Shown in pieces: positions 37,490 to 49,900 of a stretch of 64,000 nt of DNA. The stretch is from Chamaecyparis obtusa (taxonomy: Eukaryota > Streptophyta > Pinopsida > Cupressales > Cupressaceae). The position numbers and the translations under genes were made by a program. How positions within the stretch are numbered: the first letter of the stretch is position 1; each line of letters opens with the position of its first letter. The notes below the pieces were generated by a model. It saw only the letters and a program-made list of their open reading frames with translations. It had not been told where the DNA came from and did no database searches. The stretch lies in contig BSBK01008409.1 of the NCBI GenBank assembly GCA_027943335.1, positions 558,001 through 622,000 of the forward strand. Reading direction: 5' to 3'.

Positions 37490-38524
37490 ATGGAGGGATA
37501 CTATGGCCAAAAATATTTTCCCCCTCATTTTCATAAAGATTCACACATTCCACCTTCCTACCAACCATATCAAGCCAGAAATGCTAATATTTTTTCTCCA
37601 TACACCATTGCTACACCTAGTTATGAGAAAAATCCTAACGCCTACAACTCATCTTCCTGCGCGTACACCTACCATCCACAAGAGGTTCCTATTAACTCTT
37701 ATCAGCATGCTTAACCTCATGCCCACAACCAAAATGTGGAGAACCGAGAAGATATCAACTATTGATAAATTTTGTTAAATCTTCAGGTGGAGCTGAAAGC
37801 TATAAAGGAGGAACAAGAGTATCATCATTGGCAAGAAGAGCTTGATTATCAAGCTCACCTATTGCAACAACAAGTTGATGTCCTAAAGATACAACATGAG
37901 AATTTCCTTGCAATGAAAGCCTCTGCCCAAGAGGAAAGGACCAAGTGGATGGCTTCGGAGGAAGAGGAAAACAAAGAGGAAGAAGAAAGGACCAAACATC
38001 TAGTCTTGAAGAAAGAGGTAGACTCATCTGTCCATGGGATTCCTTTTTCTCATAGATCAGATGAGATGGTTTCAAAGGAGTTGTAGGAGGATATCAAGAA
38101 GTTTTTTCCCAAACAAACCTATCTAGAGACATGCAATGAGGAAGGCAATGAAGATGAGGAATATTTAATCACTCCATTTGAGGGGCTTCCCTTCTTCATT
38201 AACATGGAGGAGATTGAGCAACACAATGAACTGGTACAAAAAATAGTTCCAAACTATCACTTTTGTGTTTGTAAGGCATCTCTAGGTTTGGTGATCTTGG
38301 AGGAAATTGACATTGAGGATGACTTTATGGACACATTCGATGCCATATGCGCATCCATCAACCTTGAGTTGGAAACTTTTGGGTCCATAGGCTACGAGCT
38401 AAAACAAAGGGTGAGATTCTCCTCTATAGTAAAGAAGCCATCAGGATCTATTTTTTATGGTTATCTTAGGGAAAAGAAGACAATAGAGCCAAGCAGGGGA
38501 TGTCCCATCAGACATTTGGCCTAG
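37490..38524 (+). pseudogene. Gag-position open frame of unknown function
   Basis: One frame of 345 codons from ATG 37490 to TAG 38522, broken by stops near 37712, 37760-37770 and 38084 but with no frameshift. The N-terminal 75 residues are rich in Tyr, Pro, His and Asn (MEGYYGQKYFPPHFHKDSH). The centre is a Glu/Lys/Gln-rich coiled-coil-like stretch (HHWQEELDYQAHLLQQQVD, then EEEENKEEEERTKH). The C-terminal part (PFFINMEEIEQHNELVQKIV ... FVKKPSG-like) matches no family I know. Its place after the primer site suggests a Gag-like role, but no CCHC knuckle or pol follows. Confidence 0.5.
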
Positions 38525-38975
38525 ACCTACGAGTTTCCACTAGTAATACTCACCTTTGAGCATGAAGATAAGCTTCATGAAGAAAAGGAGAAGCCCATCC
38601 ATTCTCCATTAGAATATGACATTCCAACATGGGTGAGTTTCTTTATTTTCTCTCTTCAAGGGACACCCTAGCATGTCAGGTGCCTTTCAAGTTTTCTTTT
38701 CCGGCTGGTAGTCTAGAAACATGTAATGTATCAAAGGCTAGTTAGGAAGGGGAGATACTTCAACAAACTAGTCAATGGTTTTGTTTGATCCTAATGATGT
38801 AAATCTATGAACATACGTAAATATTTGTATAGCAGTAGGATAGGTATTTTTATTTTCTAAGAAGTGTTGTTGCACATAATGTATCCTCCTTAAGGGAATG
38901 TATGTTGTAGTTTCCTTTTTTCCTCCAAGCATGTTCTTGTTGAGGCTTTTGTGTCCTCCCTTGTCTTGAGTCTCT

Positions 38976-39048
38976 TGATATTTTGAACCCAATAGATAAG
39001 GCATTATTCTACTAACCAGAGAATTTGGGTTCACATCTAGCAAGCAGG
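38976..39048 (+). pseudogene. tRNA-Arg-like relic
   Basis: The string CCCAATAGATAAGGCATTAT, then CTACTAACCAGAG, then TTTGGGTTCACATC follows the order of a plant nuclear tRNA-Arg(ACG): D-arm, anticodon arm, T-arm. The B box GGTTCACATC (39028-39037) is close to GGTTCGANTCC. The anticodon triplet reads ACT, the 5' half of the anticodon stem is lost and the acceptor stem does not pair, so it is not functional. It could be a tRNA-derived SINE head or a processed tRNA copy; it ends about 20 bp before the right LTR. Confidence 0.6.
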
Positions 39049-39070
39049 ATGCCCCTGAGATTCACAAATT

Positions 39071-40152
39071 TGTAAATTAAAAATCCACAATGCTGTGGGA
39101 TGGAAATTTATGTTGGTGCTCCCCTTTTCCTTTCCATGGTGCTTGGTTTTGTAGCAACACACTTTTCCATCTATTGGCATTGAGTTCATTTTGGTCATGT
39201 ATTTAAAAACCTTTCACCAGAGTTCCCACTAAGGTGCCACATGTCGCTCATATACTTAAATTTTTCTCTTCTGCTAGTGGTCCTAGGTTTTCTTTTGAGC
39301 ATGACACATGGTCATCTTGTGGGTGATCGGAGAAGGTGCATTTTTCTTTAGAGGTAGTTTCCCCACTTGAGTGTCACGTGTCCTTTTTCCAGTCAAATCA
39401 TTTTGTTGGTGGGTCCCGATGCCTTCTGGGCATGACATGTGGGAATCTCACAAAATTTTCATAGGTTTTAGCTTTCATTCAAAGAAAGCTTCATAGCTCA
39501 TCCACCATTTTCTCTTTCTATTGTAACTACACTTTGCCACACGTTCAACTTTGTATATTCATTAATATTTCAGTTTTGGTATATTTCTTGATGAAACTAC
39601 TACTATGATTATTAAGGAGTTGTAGCTAAACGTAATAATAGAGAAGTCATTTTTGTAGGCATGAAACATAAGCTAGATATTAGTTTTCTAGGGTCAGTAA
39701 TGTGACCTAACATAAAAATCCTAGTAGAATGGAATACATAGCACTCTATCTAATCCACTTTCTGTTAGGGTTTTTAGGAAGTGCTTTGCTATATATATAG
39801 AGCATTGTAATGTGAAGAAAGGAGTGAGACCTTAGACTTAACTTTGGTAGAAATAGAGTAGGACTCTTGTAGAATTATTTTTAGAAGGCTTTGTCTTATT
39901 TGGTAAGCCTTAAATTGTAATGGGTAGCTTGAAATCTTAGTACAAATTGATCATCCTTCCATTCCTTTGATTTTAGAGTTTTTGGTTCTCATGAATGTTT
40001 CTATGTTGTTTAAATGAAAACTCTGAATTTAGTGCATTTTTGTATAAGCTTTGATAGATATATTATGCATTTAGGTTTCTCTATTTTGTGAGTGTATTGC
40101 ATGGTTCACTCTATGTCTTTTATTTATTGTGTTGATGTATTTTCACGACTAT
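39071..40152 (+). mobile_element. Right LTR of the Gypsy-like element, 3'-truncated
   Basis: Matches the left LTR from AAAAATCCA...ATG to ATTTTNACNACTAT, then similarity stops abruptly. No strong purine tract precedes it, which weakens the boundary call. Confidence 0.6.
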
Positions 40153-43069
40153 CTTGTTCAAGATTAAATCCTATCTTTCATCAATAAAGTGATAAATGAT
40201 GCTTACTATAGGACCGGGTTCCCAACATGAGGACCATAATAAGATCTTTGTCAGTAGTAAACATAAAGATAAAGAGAACTTATAACACAACACTAGTTGT
40301 AACACTCCCCTTCAATTTCCATCTAGCCATAACCCATTAATGGACCATGTTGATAGTTGATAAGAAGGAGAAGAAATTTCACACAAGAGTAGTGTTAATG
40401 GAGGAAATGATATGGTCCACAATTGATTCAATTAAATTTATAGAAGTTCCTTCATCTTTCTCTAAGTATTTAGGGGCCACATTACAGAGTTCTTGGCTCA
40501 AATCACCACCAAGGAGGTCATTTTTCCAGCCCTTAGACTTCAAGCTCTTCATTTGATCACCTAGAGGCATAAGCTCCAAATTTTTAGCCATAGTAGAAGG
40601 CCCATATTTGTCCTTCATGGACAACCCTTCAATGTGAGTGGTACTATTCAACTCCACCTTTTTAGGCATCTTATCTAGATTGTAAATAAGAGTTGACAAG
40701 ATGACCATGAGTTATGAAAGGATCCTCAATAGTAGGAACCTAACATGAAGACACAAGGGCCACTATGAGAATATTAGGGGTTGCATAGGGTGAGGGGACA
40801 AGGTCTTCCCCATAGTAGGCACCACACAAAGAATGAGTTCAAACTTGAGGAAGCTATAAATTTGTAGAGAGGGAATGAGAAAACTTATTTTTAATGTCAA
40901 AGTACTTAATAAAATATATAAAAAATACAGTGAATATTCACATTTTTTTTCAAATGTCAATATCCAATATTCATGCAATAGTCTTCTCTTAAGTTTAAAG
41001 GATATTTAAGATGGAAAATTTAGCCTCAAATAAGACTTTGGTTAAAATATTAGTTATGTAATCTACTATCTTGCAATATTGAATATGAAGCACCTAGTTG
41101 TTAGCTAATGTTTTTTATATAATGGTGATAAACCACTTGATGTAGGAGCATCCAAGCATGGAAGAAGATTGCTGAAGACTAAAGATCAAATAAAAAACAT
41201 AAAGATACCTCAATTAGTGAACTGGAATTTTTTAGGACCTATTATGGCCTTTGAAGGCATAAGATGTAATAAATTGGTAAATAATCCTAAAGGTCCTTGT
41301 AAGGGCCGTAGGATCAGTAATGGTGTCTAATTGGAAAAGTGATCAATTGGTGTAACATGGATCCATATAGGTCTTAGGTGTATTTTAGAATGATTAAAAA
41401 TGTCTTATGAATCCATTGGAGAGGTATGTGGATTTATTTTCATGTTTTGTTCAATAAATTAGAAGTTGGCAAATTCAAATTTAAATGCCAACGACTAGTA
41501 GGCAGTTTGGTGGGAAAGTAGTTTTATAGTGTTTAATAGTCATTTAGGAAATCCAACCAATCCAAATCAGTTTGGATAGTTAGTAGGAAGTCTGTAAATC
41601 CCATTTTGGGAGTCTATGTAAGAGAGATCAATCAAATATATAACTGGTGTGTACGACAGAGAGGAAAAGCGAAATAAAGTTTAGATTTTATCAAGTTTGT
41701 AATGTCTTATTTGGTATAATTTGTATCTTGATTGTTCAAACTAGTACTAAGATGTAGTAGGAGTATAATTTCAATCACTAAAATTATTATTATGCTTTGC
41801 TAAGATATTTTATCAAAGTTTTCTCCATTTACATTGACTATTCCTAAAGGAAGACTGGTTTTAGGAGACAGTTTTGAGTTTTAGTCCAAGGAATGGACCA
41901 TTCCATGAATGCCATGCACTGATTCTCATGGAGTGGTCATTTCCTAAAATGTAGTATATTATATAGCCAATTTTATGTAGAAAAGTGAAGGTATATGGCT
42001 AGTGATCATCGGATAAGGGGTTAAAGAGTCATGAAGTTGCTTGCTATGATATAGCAACAAATAAACTAATTGAAGGACATAGTGTTTTAATGATTTGGAT
42101 GGCCTTATATTGACCATCTAAAGGTGAGACAACTCTCAGCTGGATCAAGGAGTGAGTGGAAGGACGAGTTTGAAGAAACCCTTGGTGTCAGGGCTTATTT
42201 GAGTACACTTTTGGGATTTGGTGCTTGGATTGGTCTAAGGACCAAAGTAGCTTCATTTTCCCTACATTTGGGACAGTTTGGAAGACTACTGAAAGTATTG
42301 AGGGATAGGGGTTATTATTTCTACAACTTGCTTTGTAAAAGTGCCTAGTTTTAGGCTGTATAATTTTTAGTGGCGAATATTCACCTTTTGGGGAATTCTA
42401 GGAATTATTTTTGTGGGAATTAGTGAATCGTGCACAGTACACGGTGGCCCAAATTGCCCAATCTTGACATGATAATGGGTAAATATTTATGGGAATCACT
42501 AATAAGATTTTTTGTTTAACGAGGTTGACCAATATATTCGCCTTTAACCAATCTGATGTGGTTCTTTTAACGGTCTCTTATTTGCCAAGGGTATTAATTA
42601 TGAATTGCATATAAAATCTAAAATAGCCAAATGGTTTATATTGTTATCTTAACCAGGACCTATTTTGCCACCTGTTAATTAATTGTTATATTGAGCATGA
42701 CGTATTTCACCAACCTTTTGTTAATTCCTACATTCAACATTGATCAGGTCAGCACATTTTCACCAAAAGCCTGAGAGTTTAAAAAAAATGGAAATTGGAA
42801 ATTTGGAATTTGGAATCATGGATTGATATAAATTTAAACCGGATTTACAAAACTAAAAGTAGTCTTATTGTGTCCCGTTACAAAATTTTTGAGGGCCAGA
42901 TTTACAAATAACGATCTTGCAACAGTAAACAGAGGATTCAACATTTAGAGAGTCAGAATTCAAAGGAAGTAGGACAAAGGTAAGCAATTATTTGTTCACA
43001 TTTCACAGTATTGCTATTAATTTTAATTCCTAGAATCATAGTGACTAGTGAGAGGTCATTGGTTCAGCA
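40153..43069. other. Unclassified stretch, probable retroelement remnants
   Basis: No gene recognised. On the minus strand, the complement of 40301-40320 reads GAAATTGAAGGGGAGTGTT, a plausible Copia polypurine tract plus LTR start. TGTTCAAGAT...TTGTAACA (40155-40304) could then be a 150-bp LTR, but no partner was found. An open minus frame at 40379-40708 (109 aa) has no known motif. 41100-42960 reads like non-coding LTR sequence without identifiable ends. Confidence 0.35.
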
Positions 43070-43790
43070 AGGGTGACTATCTTGAGTATCCTCAGGTTGC
43101 TGAAGGGATTGAGATATCAGGGGAGGTTGAGACTTAGACTTCTCACTGTGCTCAGGATAGTGAAGAGATTGGAAAGCTAGACAAGGGTAAGACTCCTCAG
43201 GGAAGTGAAGGGAAGGCTAAGACTCCTCAGGATAGTGAAGGGTCTGGGAGGCCATCAAAATGCCCAAAACTTAAAGATACTACCATAAAGGATTTCTTTG
43301 GAGTTGGCAATGTTTCTACTCCATCAAATTGTATAATTGCAAGTGCAAAAGCCATTCATAGTAGCTCACTAGTACCAATACCACAAGCTGGGGTCGTCAT
43401 TGAGTTAAATGAAAATCAAAATGCATCAAATGAGGATAAAAATGGTGGCACGAGAGAAGATGTTATAAGGGATACACAGAACCAGTAGGATGAAAATGAT
43501 AGCAATGAAGATAATAATGATGTTGGTAGGAAGAAAATAAAAAGGGAAGTAAAAATGGGGTGGGAGAGGGAAATGATAAGAAATTTTAAGGTTGATTGGG
43601 TAGCAAAGTATTGGTTCATTGAACTAGTCCTAAGCAATGATGAACAACCAATAGAATGGATGTGTAAGATTTGTACCTAGAAAAATAAAAGAGAGAAGAA
43701 GTTGCAGCTAAAGCTTGATAATATAGAAAAGCATATTGGTAAGGTTTATGAAAAATAGACCATAAACGGGTAAGAAATATCAGTAGTGAG
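43070..43790 (+). pseudogene. hAT-like transposase relic, N-terminal segment
   Basis: One frame carries three PQ(D/G)SE-type repeats (about 43150-43250). Next is TTIKDFFGVG (about 43280-43309), a PIP-box-like motif often seen at the start of ZNF862-like proteins, then an acidic linker. A BED/TTF-like finger remnant follows, VDWVAKYWF, WMCKICT (about 43658) and LDNIEKHIGKVYE. Stops occur at TAG codons. The start of translation is not determined. The segment ends at the GTGAG target site of element E1 and continues at 49901. Confidence 0.75.
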
Positions 43791-44903
43791 TGTTAGGAAT
43801 GGGAACACTAAGAGGAGGGGGGTGAATCAGTGTTCACTATATTTTAACTTTTCACTTTAATTTGAATACTGAATTATAAATGCTTAAGTATTGAATTAAA
43901 CATAAACATGAAACATGAAAGCAACACATGACACCAATATGGTTACGGGGAAACCCAAATAGGTAAAAACCCCAACGGGACGTGATACCCACTAATAATC
44001 TGCACTAGTGTTTTGTGATCCTTGTTAGAAGATCCTTTACCCTGTTAGAAGTAGCTTTACAATGCTTTTAGTACAATAGACCTTGTTAAGGGTTAGACCC
44101 TGTTAGGAGTCTTTTACAATGATCCTTGTTAGGGGAGTGGACTCACTATCCTAGAGCTCACTACTCAAATGGTGAAGCCTACAACCTTCTGAGATCAGAT
44201 ACACACTATATCTGCAGGTGAGCTATTACTGTGACACTTCTTGTCAGATCAGTTCCTTTGGTGTGCCGATGCTTTGACCTCTTGCAAAGCTCTAATACAT
44301 CATATGCTCTCTTCCCATACCTCTGCTCTACTTCTCACAACTCTATTTCCACTTCCATACCGAATACAATGGGTGCACCTTATATTTATGCGCTCATACC
44401 AATTATACAATTAGGTCGGCCCTATAACTAATTACAAATAACGCTTCCAAATGAATTGTCTTAAGCGTGCTTACAATTATACATATACATGTGTCGACAA
44501 CCTAAATACAATGGGCAGATAGCCTCTACAACATTAATTTACAATCGCAAACCAAAATAGTCACTGTCGTCTCTATGCTCTATTCTCTGCTAGCACACAC
44601 TGGCTGTGCAACTTCAACTAACTGTAACTTTCACGTCTTTCCATATCTACTTATGCACTCTTAGAATAAGCATAAGTATAGTCTAAAAATATTAACTTCC
44701 AGGGAACATACCATAATTCATCCGTACGCATGGGCGCAGGTGCTCTGAGCTGCAGGAACTCTGTATGTTGTCCAGTCTTCAACACTTAACTGATTTTTGA
44801 TCTTTACACTTGGTGTGTTGACTCCAAACTGCTATATGACTTTGTTTCCATAATGAAAACACTATATCTAGTCATATACTTCAGTATAGACAACTTTCCA
44901 ACA
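43791..44903 (-). mobile_element. Left (3') LTR of E1
   Basis: Starts TGTTAGGAATGGGAACAC and ends GACAACTTTCCAACA. It contains several CTTGTTAG(A/G)AG / CCTGTTAGGAG words between about 44020 and 44130, a short internal repeat also present in E2's LTRs. Confidence 0.93.
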
Positions 44904-45070
44904 ATCTCCCCCTTTTTCATTGATGGCAACAGAGGAATATGGCCAAGTCTCTAACTGTTCCTTTACACAAAAAACTTTTGTCTTCTATACATTTTATACA
45001 AACTCTTATATCTTACTATACATCTTATATACTCCATATTATATACAACTCCCCCTTTGACATTAATGAA
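44904..45070 (-). promoter_or_regulatory. Duplicated polypurine tracts of E1
   Basis: ATCTCCCCCTTTTTCATTGA abuts the LTR. A second copy, AACTCCCCCTTTGACATTAA, lies at 45047-45066. On the sense strand these read TCAATG(T)AAAGGGGGAG. Repeated polypurine tracts are a described hallmark of Sirevirus Copia elements. Confidence 0.75.
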
Positions 45071-45142
45071 AAAGGTGCATCAAAAAACTTTATCTACATA
45101 CACTCACTGAGGGAAAACATCCTGATATGCAATCTTGAGTTT

Positions 45143-47169
45143 CTAGATCTCCTTCTTCCAAAAGGTTATCAAAGAATTGACTATCTGTAGATGGGTGCAT
45201 AATGCATATTGAAGCTTCTCCATCTTCTCCAATTCTATTCTTGGACCTTGATCATAGGTTATCATGGTCACATAAATCTCCTTTATGTTTTGACTGAGAA
45301 TGTCTAGTGAGGGTGCAAGAGCGTTCCTCAATTGAGTCTGTCTAGACCTTATCTTCTCCATTTCTTTCTCTGCCTTCTCAATTATGTCCAAATGAACTTG
45401 ATAGAAATTGTTGCACATGTTTACATCAGTGGCTATGTCTAGCACTGAAATCTTCACCTTCTCAATCATTGCCTCTGCATTTTTTATCTTCTTAAGATGG
45501 GCATCAGTGAACTTATCCTGATCCATGGATTTTGCAATGACTTTCCTTTGTTGATCTGAAAACTCCTTCAATAATTCCTGACCAAACTTAAGAGAGTTCA
45601 AGTCTAGTGCAAAATTACTCATTAGTTCATTGAGTCTCTTCTTTAAGTATTTCTCCTTTGCCACTATGGCCGCAGATTCTTTTAGGCTTGAAAAATTTAC
45701 TTTGGACTGAGAGATGACTGTGCTCACATCATCAAATGAATGTATATTTACCATTTTCTTATCCTCTAGCAGAAAATTGTTCAAAATATTTACTGATTCC
45801 ACCAGGAGGGGATTCCTCATTACTTGCTTCTCCTTCACCTTCTCCATAGCTAGGATGCTGAACTTAATTAGGTCTTCTTCCTTCCAAGAGTCCAAACTGC
45901 TAGTGTCAGGTGTGAAAATTGACAACAATACTGAGGAGGGAGTGATGGGAGTGCTATCCATCACCTCTTTCTTCACCTTGACCAAATCAATAGAAGATTC
46001 ATCTTTCTTTTCTACCTCTACTCCTTCTTTCTTTTCTTCTTCTTTCTCATCAAATATATTTTCTATGATTACTTCTTCTTGCTGAGTGGGAGGGGTATTG
46101 CTGCATAAGATTTTTGCTTCCTCAATGTTGACAAATGCTTCCTCAAACTTGTCCAACTCCTTATCAGTAGCCGCCATGGCTATTTCCACATTATCTATGA
46201 TAATTGTGCTATTTTTGGGCGATTCTGTCATAGGTGCAGACTGATCTACTTCTATTTTCTTCTATGGGCGCTGAGTCCTAAGGACCTTTCATTGGTACAT
46301 TAGTGGGCTCTACCACTTTATCTTCCTTAATGGGTGCATGAGTGATGGGCGCAGTGGGTGGTTTGATCTGTTGTTCCAATAACACCTTTTCAAAGGCTTT
46401 TTCTGTTTCCTTCGTAATCAACTCATAATCTTTATTTATGATGTGAAGAGTCCTCATTTTATTTCTTAGGTGCGGCTTCACCAAATTAAATATCAGTTTC
46501 TCTTCTTCTTTAGAACATATAGGAAGAGTGTCTTCTAGAACTTTTTCTCTTATTCTTTGATCTTCCTCATTAGCTTGTCTCTTTAGATGTTCTAAAATGT
46601 CCCATACATTATCTGGAATTTCTGTTTTCAACTCAAGAACTATCTTCTTGAACTTTATCATATGTTTGATAATCATACCATGACTTTCAGACTTATCAAT
46701 CTCACGGTATGATTCATAGAACTTCCCTATTTGATCAATCCTTCCCTCATCAACAATTCTTGCATATAGAACTTTGAAGCTAGGTCTGAATCCTACCTGA
46801 GGAGGTGTTTGAGTGTTTTTCTTTCTCCTTAATGCTTGCGAGGATGGATGACTAGTGCTTTCTTCTTTCTTCCTCGTAGAATTCATATGCCGTGGCATAT
46901 TCAACAATGGGGTGATCATTCCATTTTGTGTATTCATCCATGAAGGTTTTTTCTAGTTTTAACATTGTGTCCATGTGCGCTCTCAACCTATCCAGTCCAA
47001 TAGGTTCCTTCTTACAATGAATGTAAGCCCTTATGTCTTCTACATGCATGACACCCATCGGCGTGTGGGAAAATGCTCCCTTTAAATCATCTAGGGTTGA
47101 TTTAAATAGGTGCCTTTTGAAAACATACCACTTCTTCTCAGCAACATAAAAAACAATAGGAGTGGCCAT
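45143..47169 (-). pseudogene. E1 ORF-B: unknown protein, two frameshifts
   Basis: Begins MATPIVFYVAEKKWYVF at 47169 and ends at 45143, about 675 codons in three frames (shifts near 46860-46930 and 46230-46280). Block 1 (47169-46852) has VMHVEDIRAYIHCKKE and HPIVEYATAYEF; block 2 (46937-46278) has FKVLYARIVDEGRID, TEIPDNVWDILEHLKR and LRNKMRTLHII. Block 3 (46231-45143, 362 aa, uninterrupted) is acidic then coiled-coil-rich. Each block has a counterpart in E2 ORF-B. No catalytic motif, signal peptide or membrane segment was seen. E1 lacks roughly 400 residues present between blocks 1 and 2 of E2. Confidence 0.75.
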
Positions 47170-47664
47170 GACTTACTTGATATTTTCTTTCCAAAAGATC
47201 TCTAAGATGTTCTGACGGCTTTCGAATCGGCGCAATGAGCTAGGGTTTCTTGCAATCAATCAAATGCACTACAATTACTGATAGCTCAATCTCCAAATCT
47301 TCACAAAAACTTCCAAGGCTCAATCTACTCTCCAATCACTCTAAATATGAATGCAATGAGTGAACAAACAACTTTTTGTGTTCTTAAAGTAAGAAATTCT
47401 CCATTAATGCAATTCATGTAAACTAGGCTGTCACTTTAAATTTTCAAACTCGAGTTCCGCTAACAATCAGCATGTGCACTCTTGCACAAAGGTTCCAATA
47501 TACTCCAATAGCTTAAGTCCAAAGGCGCATACTCTGAGGATGAGTATACCATCCATGGAGGGGCCTAGAGCTAAATTAGCTCCCCCTATGACCCTGAGGG
47601 CCATTTATGCAGATGTAGAGGGTGCGTCCACTAGGGATGCATCCAATACATTACCATCAACATT

Positions 47665-48726
47665 TTATTTCTTTCCATCTGACCAAATCATGCTTGCATC
47701 TTCTGATGCCTTCACAAACTTGACTTCTACTTCAGGATCCAAAACTGGTTCTTTAGCCTTTTTAGGGATTTACTGACCTTGTGTCCTTGATCTACAAAAC
47801 TTTGAGATATGTCCAGCCTTGTTATAGGTGTGACAAATCACTGGAGGTCTATTATTCCTCGGGGTATTGACATGAGTCACCAATTTGCATGTTATGGCTA
47901 AGTGACCATTATAGTTACATATCTGACATGTAACATTCTAAGAACTTCTAACATTTGTTTGATTCTGATTTCTTTGATTATGCTAAATCCTGTTCTTCTT
48001 ACTAGTCTTGCAATTTATTTGTCTATGACCAAATCTATTACATGTATAACAATAACCATTAAAAGGCTTTACCTCTGTACAGTTCCTTGCAATGTGTCCA
48101 TGCTTGTTACATGCAAAATAGGTGCATTCAATAGGCTTGCGCTCATTTTTAGGAGGACTACCACTATGTTTGGTTTGATCTTCAGTCTTCTCATCATCAG
48201 TAGAGTTATTTTGTGAATCCTTTCTTGCTCGCATACTGTCAATCTGATTCTATGCTTCATTATACCCAATATAGCTAGTGTCTCCTTTGATTCTTCTTGC
48301 ATACAACTATGATTCTACCAATTCAGCACTAGTGTGTAATTTGGCTATGTGATCCTTTGACTTTTTCAATTCACACTCCAAGCTTTCTTTGATATTCTTT
48401 AGCTCCAAGATTTCTAAGTTAGCCTCCCTTAGTTCTTCATTCAGTTGAAGGTTCTCCTTGACTTGTTCATTGTAGACATCTTGATTGTTCATTAGTTTGT
48501 CATCTAATTCTTCAAGCTGACTCACTAAGGATGCATTTTCTTCATTCAACTTCTTGACTTTTTATTCAAGATCACTGTTAGAGAATCCCTTCAAATCCTT
48601 TCTTAGTTTCTTGATAAGTAATTGAGCATCACTGACTTTTTCTTTTAGTTTTTCAATTTCTCTTTCTGAGTTGTCCAGGTCTTAAAGAGCTGCTTCAAGA
48701 TTCTTCTTCAAATCTTCTTTGTCCAT
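47665..48726 (-). pseudogene. E1 ORF-A: coiled coil plus CCHC knuckles, with stops
   Basis: 354 codons from ATG 48726 to TAA 47665 in a single frame with about seven internal stops, all where Gln is plausible. The N-terminal half is a heptad-rich coiled coil (for example EENASLVSQLEELDDKLMNN). Four zinc knuckles follow: YFACNKHGHIARNC (first Cys now Tyr), CYTCNRFGHRQINC, CQICNYNGHLAITC and CHTYNKAGHISKFC (second Cys now Tyr). The layout matches intact E2 ORF-A. Knuckles suggest nucleic-acid binding and a Gag-like role. Confidence 0.85.
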
Positions 48727-48766
48727 GATCTCCTCAAGTGGTTAAAATTCTATGCTGAGGACCAGA

Positions 48767-49895
48767 GCTCTGATACCAATTGTTAGGAATGGGAACATTG
48801 AGAGGGGGGGGAGGTAAATCAGTGTTTATTGTATTTTAACTTTGCACTTTAATCTGAATACTAAATTATAAATGCTTAAGTATTGAATTAAACATAAACA
48901 TGAAACATGAAATCAAAACATGACACCAATATGGTTACGGGGAAACCCAAATAGGTAAAAACCCTGGTGGGACTTGATACCCACTAATAATCTGCATTAG
49001 TGTTTTGTGATCCTTGTTAGAAGATCCTTTACCCTGTTAGGAGTAGCTTTACAATGCTTTTAGTATAGTAGACCTTGTTAAGGGTCAGACCCTATTAGGA
49101 GTCTTTTACAATGATCCCCATTAGGGGAGTGGACTCACTATCCTAGAGCTCACTGCTCAAATGATGAAGGCTACAACCTTCTGAGATCAGATACACACTA
49201 TATCTGCAGGTGAACTATTACTGTGACACTTCTTGTTAGATCAGTTCCTTTGGTGCGTTGATGCTTTGACCTCTTGCAAAGCTATAATACATCATATGCT
49301 CTCTTCCCATACCTCTACTCTTCTTCTCACAACTCTATTTCCACTTCCATACCGAATAAAATGGGTGCACCTTATATTTATGCACTCATACCAATTATAC
49401 AATTAGGTCGGCCCTATAACTAATTAAAAATAATGCTTCCAAATGAATTGGCTTAAGCATGCTTATAATTATACATATACATGTGTCGGCAAGCTAAATA
49501 CAATGGGTGCATAGGCTCTACAACATTAATTTACAATCACAAACCAAAATAGTCATTGTCGGCTCTATGCTCTGTTCTCTACTGGCACACACTGGCTATG
49601 CAACTTCAACTGACTGTAACTTTCACATCTTTGCATATCTACTTATGCACTCTTAGACTAAGCATAAGTATAGTCTAACAATCTTAACTTCCAGGGCACA
49701 TACCATAATTCATCCATACACATGGGCGCAGGTGGTCTGAGCTGCAGGAACTTTGTATGTTGTCCAGTCTTCAACACTTAACTGATTTCTGATCTTTACA
49801 CTTGGTGCACTGACTCCAAACTGCTATATGACTTTGTTGCCATAATGACAACACTATATCTAGTCATATACTTTAGTATAGACAACTTGCCAACA
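48767..49895 (-). mobile_element. Primer site and right (5') LTR of E1
   Basis: GCTCTGATACCA (48767-48778) is the complement of the initiator-Met primer site and is separated by AT from the LTR at 48781. The LTR ends TTGCCAACA at 49895, followed by GTGAG. Confidence 0.93.
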
Positions 49896-49900
49896 GTGAG

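Larger units (their letters stand above)
35925..40152 (+). mobile_element. Gypsy-like non-autonomous LTR element
   Basis: Direct repeats 35925-37032+ and 39071-40152 match along about 1.1 kb (for example CACCAGAGTTCCCA, GTGCCACATGT and CATGGTTCACTCTATG). Between them lie a primer-site-like sequence, one coding frame and a tRNA-like relic, but no protease, RT or integrase. The LTR outer ends are uncertain by about 30 bp. The right repeat stops at ACTAT (40152) while the left one probably continues to 37283, so the right LTR looks 3'-truncated. No duplication could be confirmed. Confidence 0.65.
43791..49895 (-). mobile_element. Element E1: two-ORF non-autonomous LTR element
   Basis: A 6,105-bp element with LTRs 43791-44903 (1,113 bp) and 48781-49895 (1,115 bp), TG...CA ends and a perfect duplication GTGAG (43786-43790, 49896-49900). 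On the minus strand the order is: LTR, initiator-Met primer site, ORF-A (coiled coil plus CCHC knuckles), ORF-B (unknown), repeated polypurine tracts, LTR. No protease, integrase or RT motif was found in either ORF or in the gaps. The G-rich LTR end (GAGGNGGGGGGTGAATCAGTGTT) and CAAAGGGGGAG-type tracts recall Sireviruses. LTR divergence over the first 330 bp is roughly 7% by eye. Confidence 0.93.

Noticed and set aside
40155..40304. A 150-bp TRIM-like LTR next to a purine tract
   Set aside because: No second copy was found within the window and the presumed interior has no primer site.
40148..41842. ACTATTCCTAA near 41838 as continuation of the truncated right LTR of the Gypsy-like element
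   Set aside because: Only about 11 bases match the left LTR (37027 onward); similarity does not continue.
42124..42348. Short 74-codon plus-strand frame as a gene
   Set aside because: No motif, no matching context and in unclassified repeat-like sequence; likely chance.
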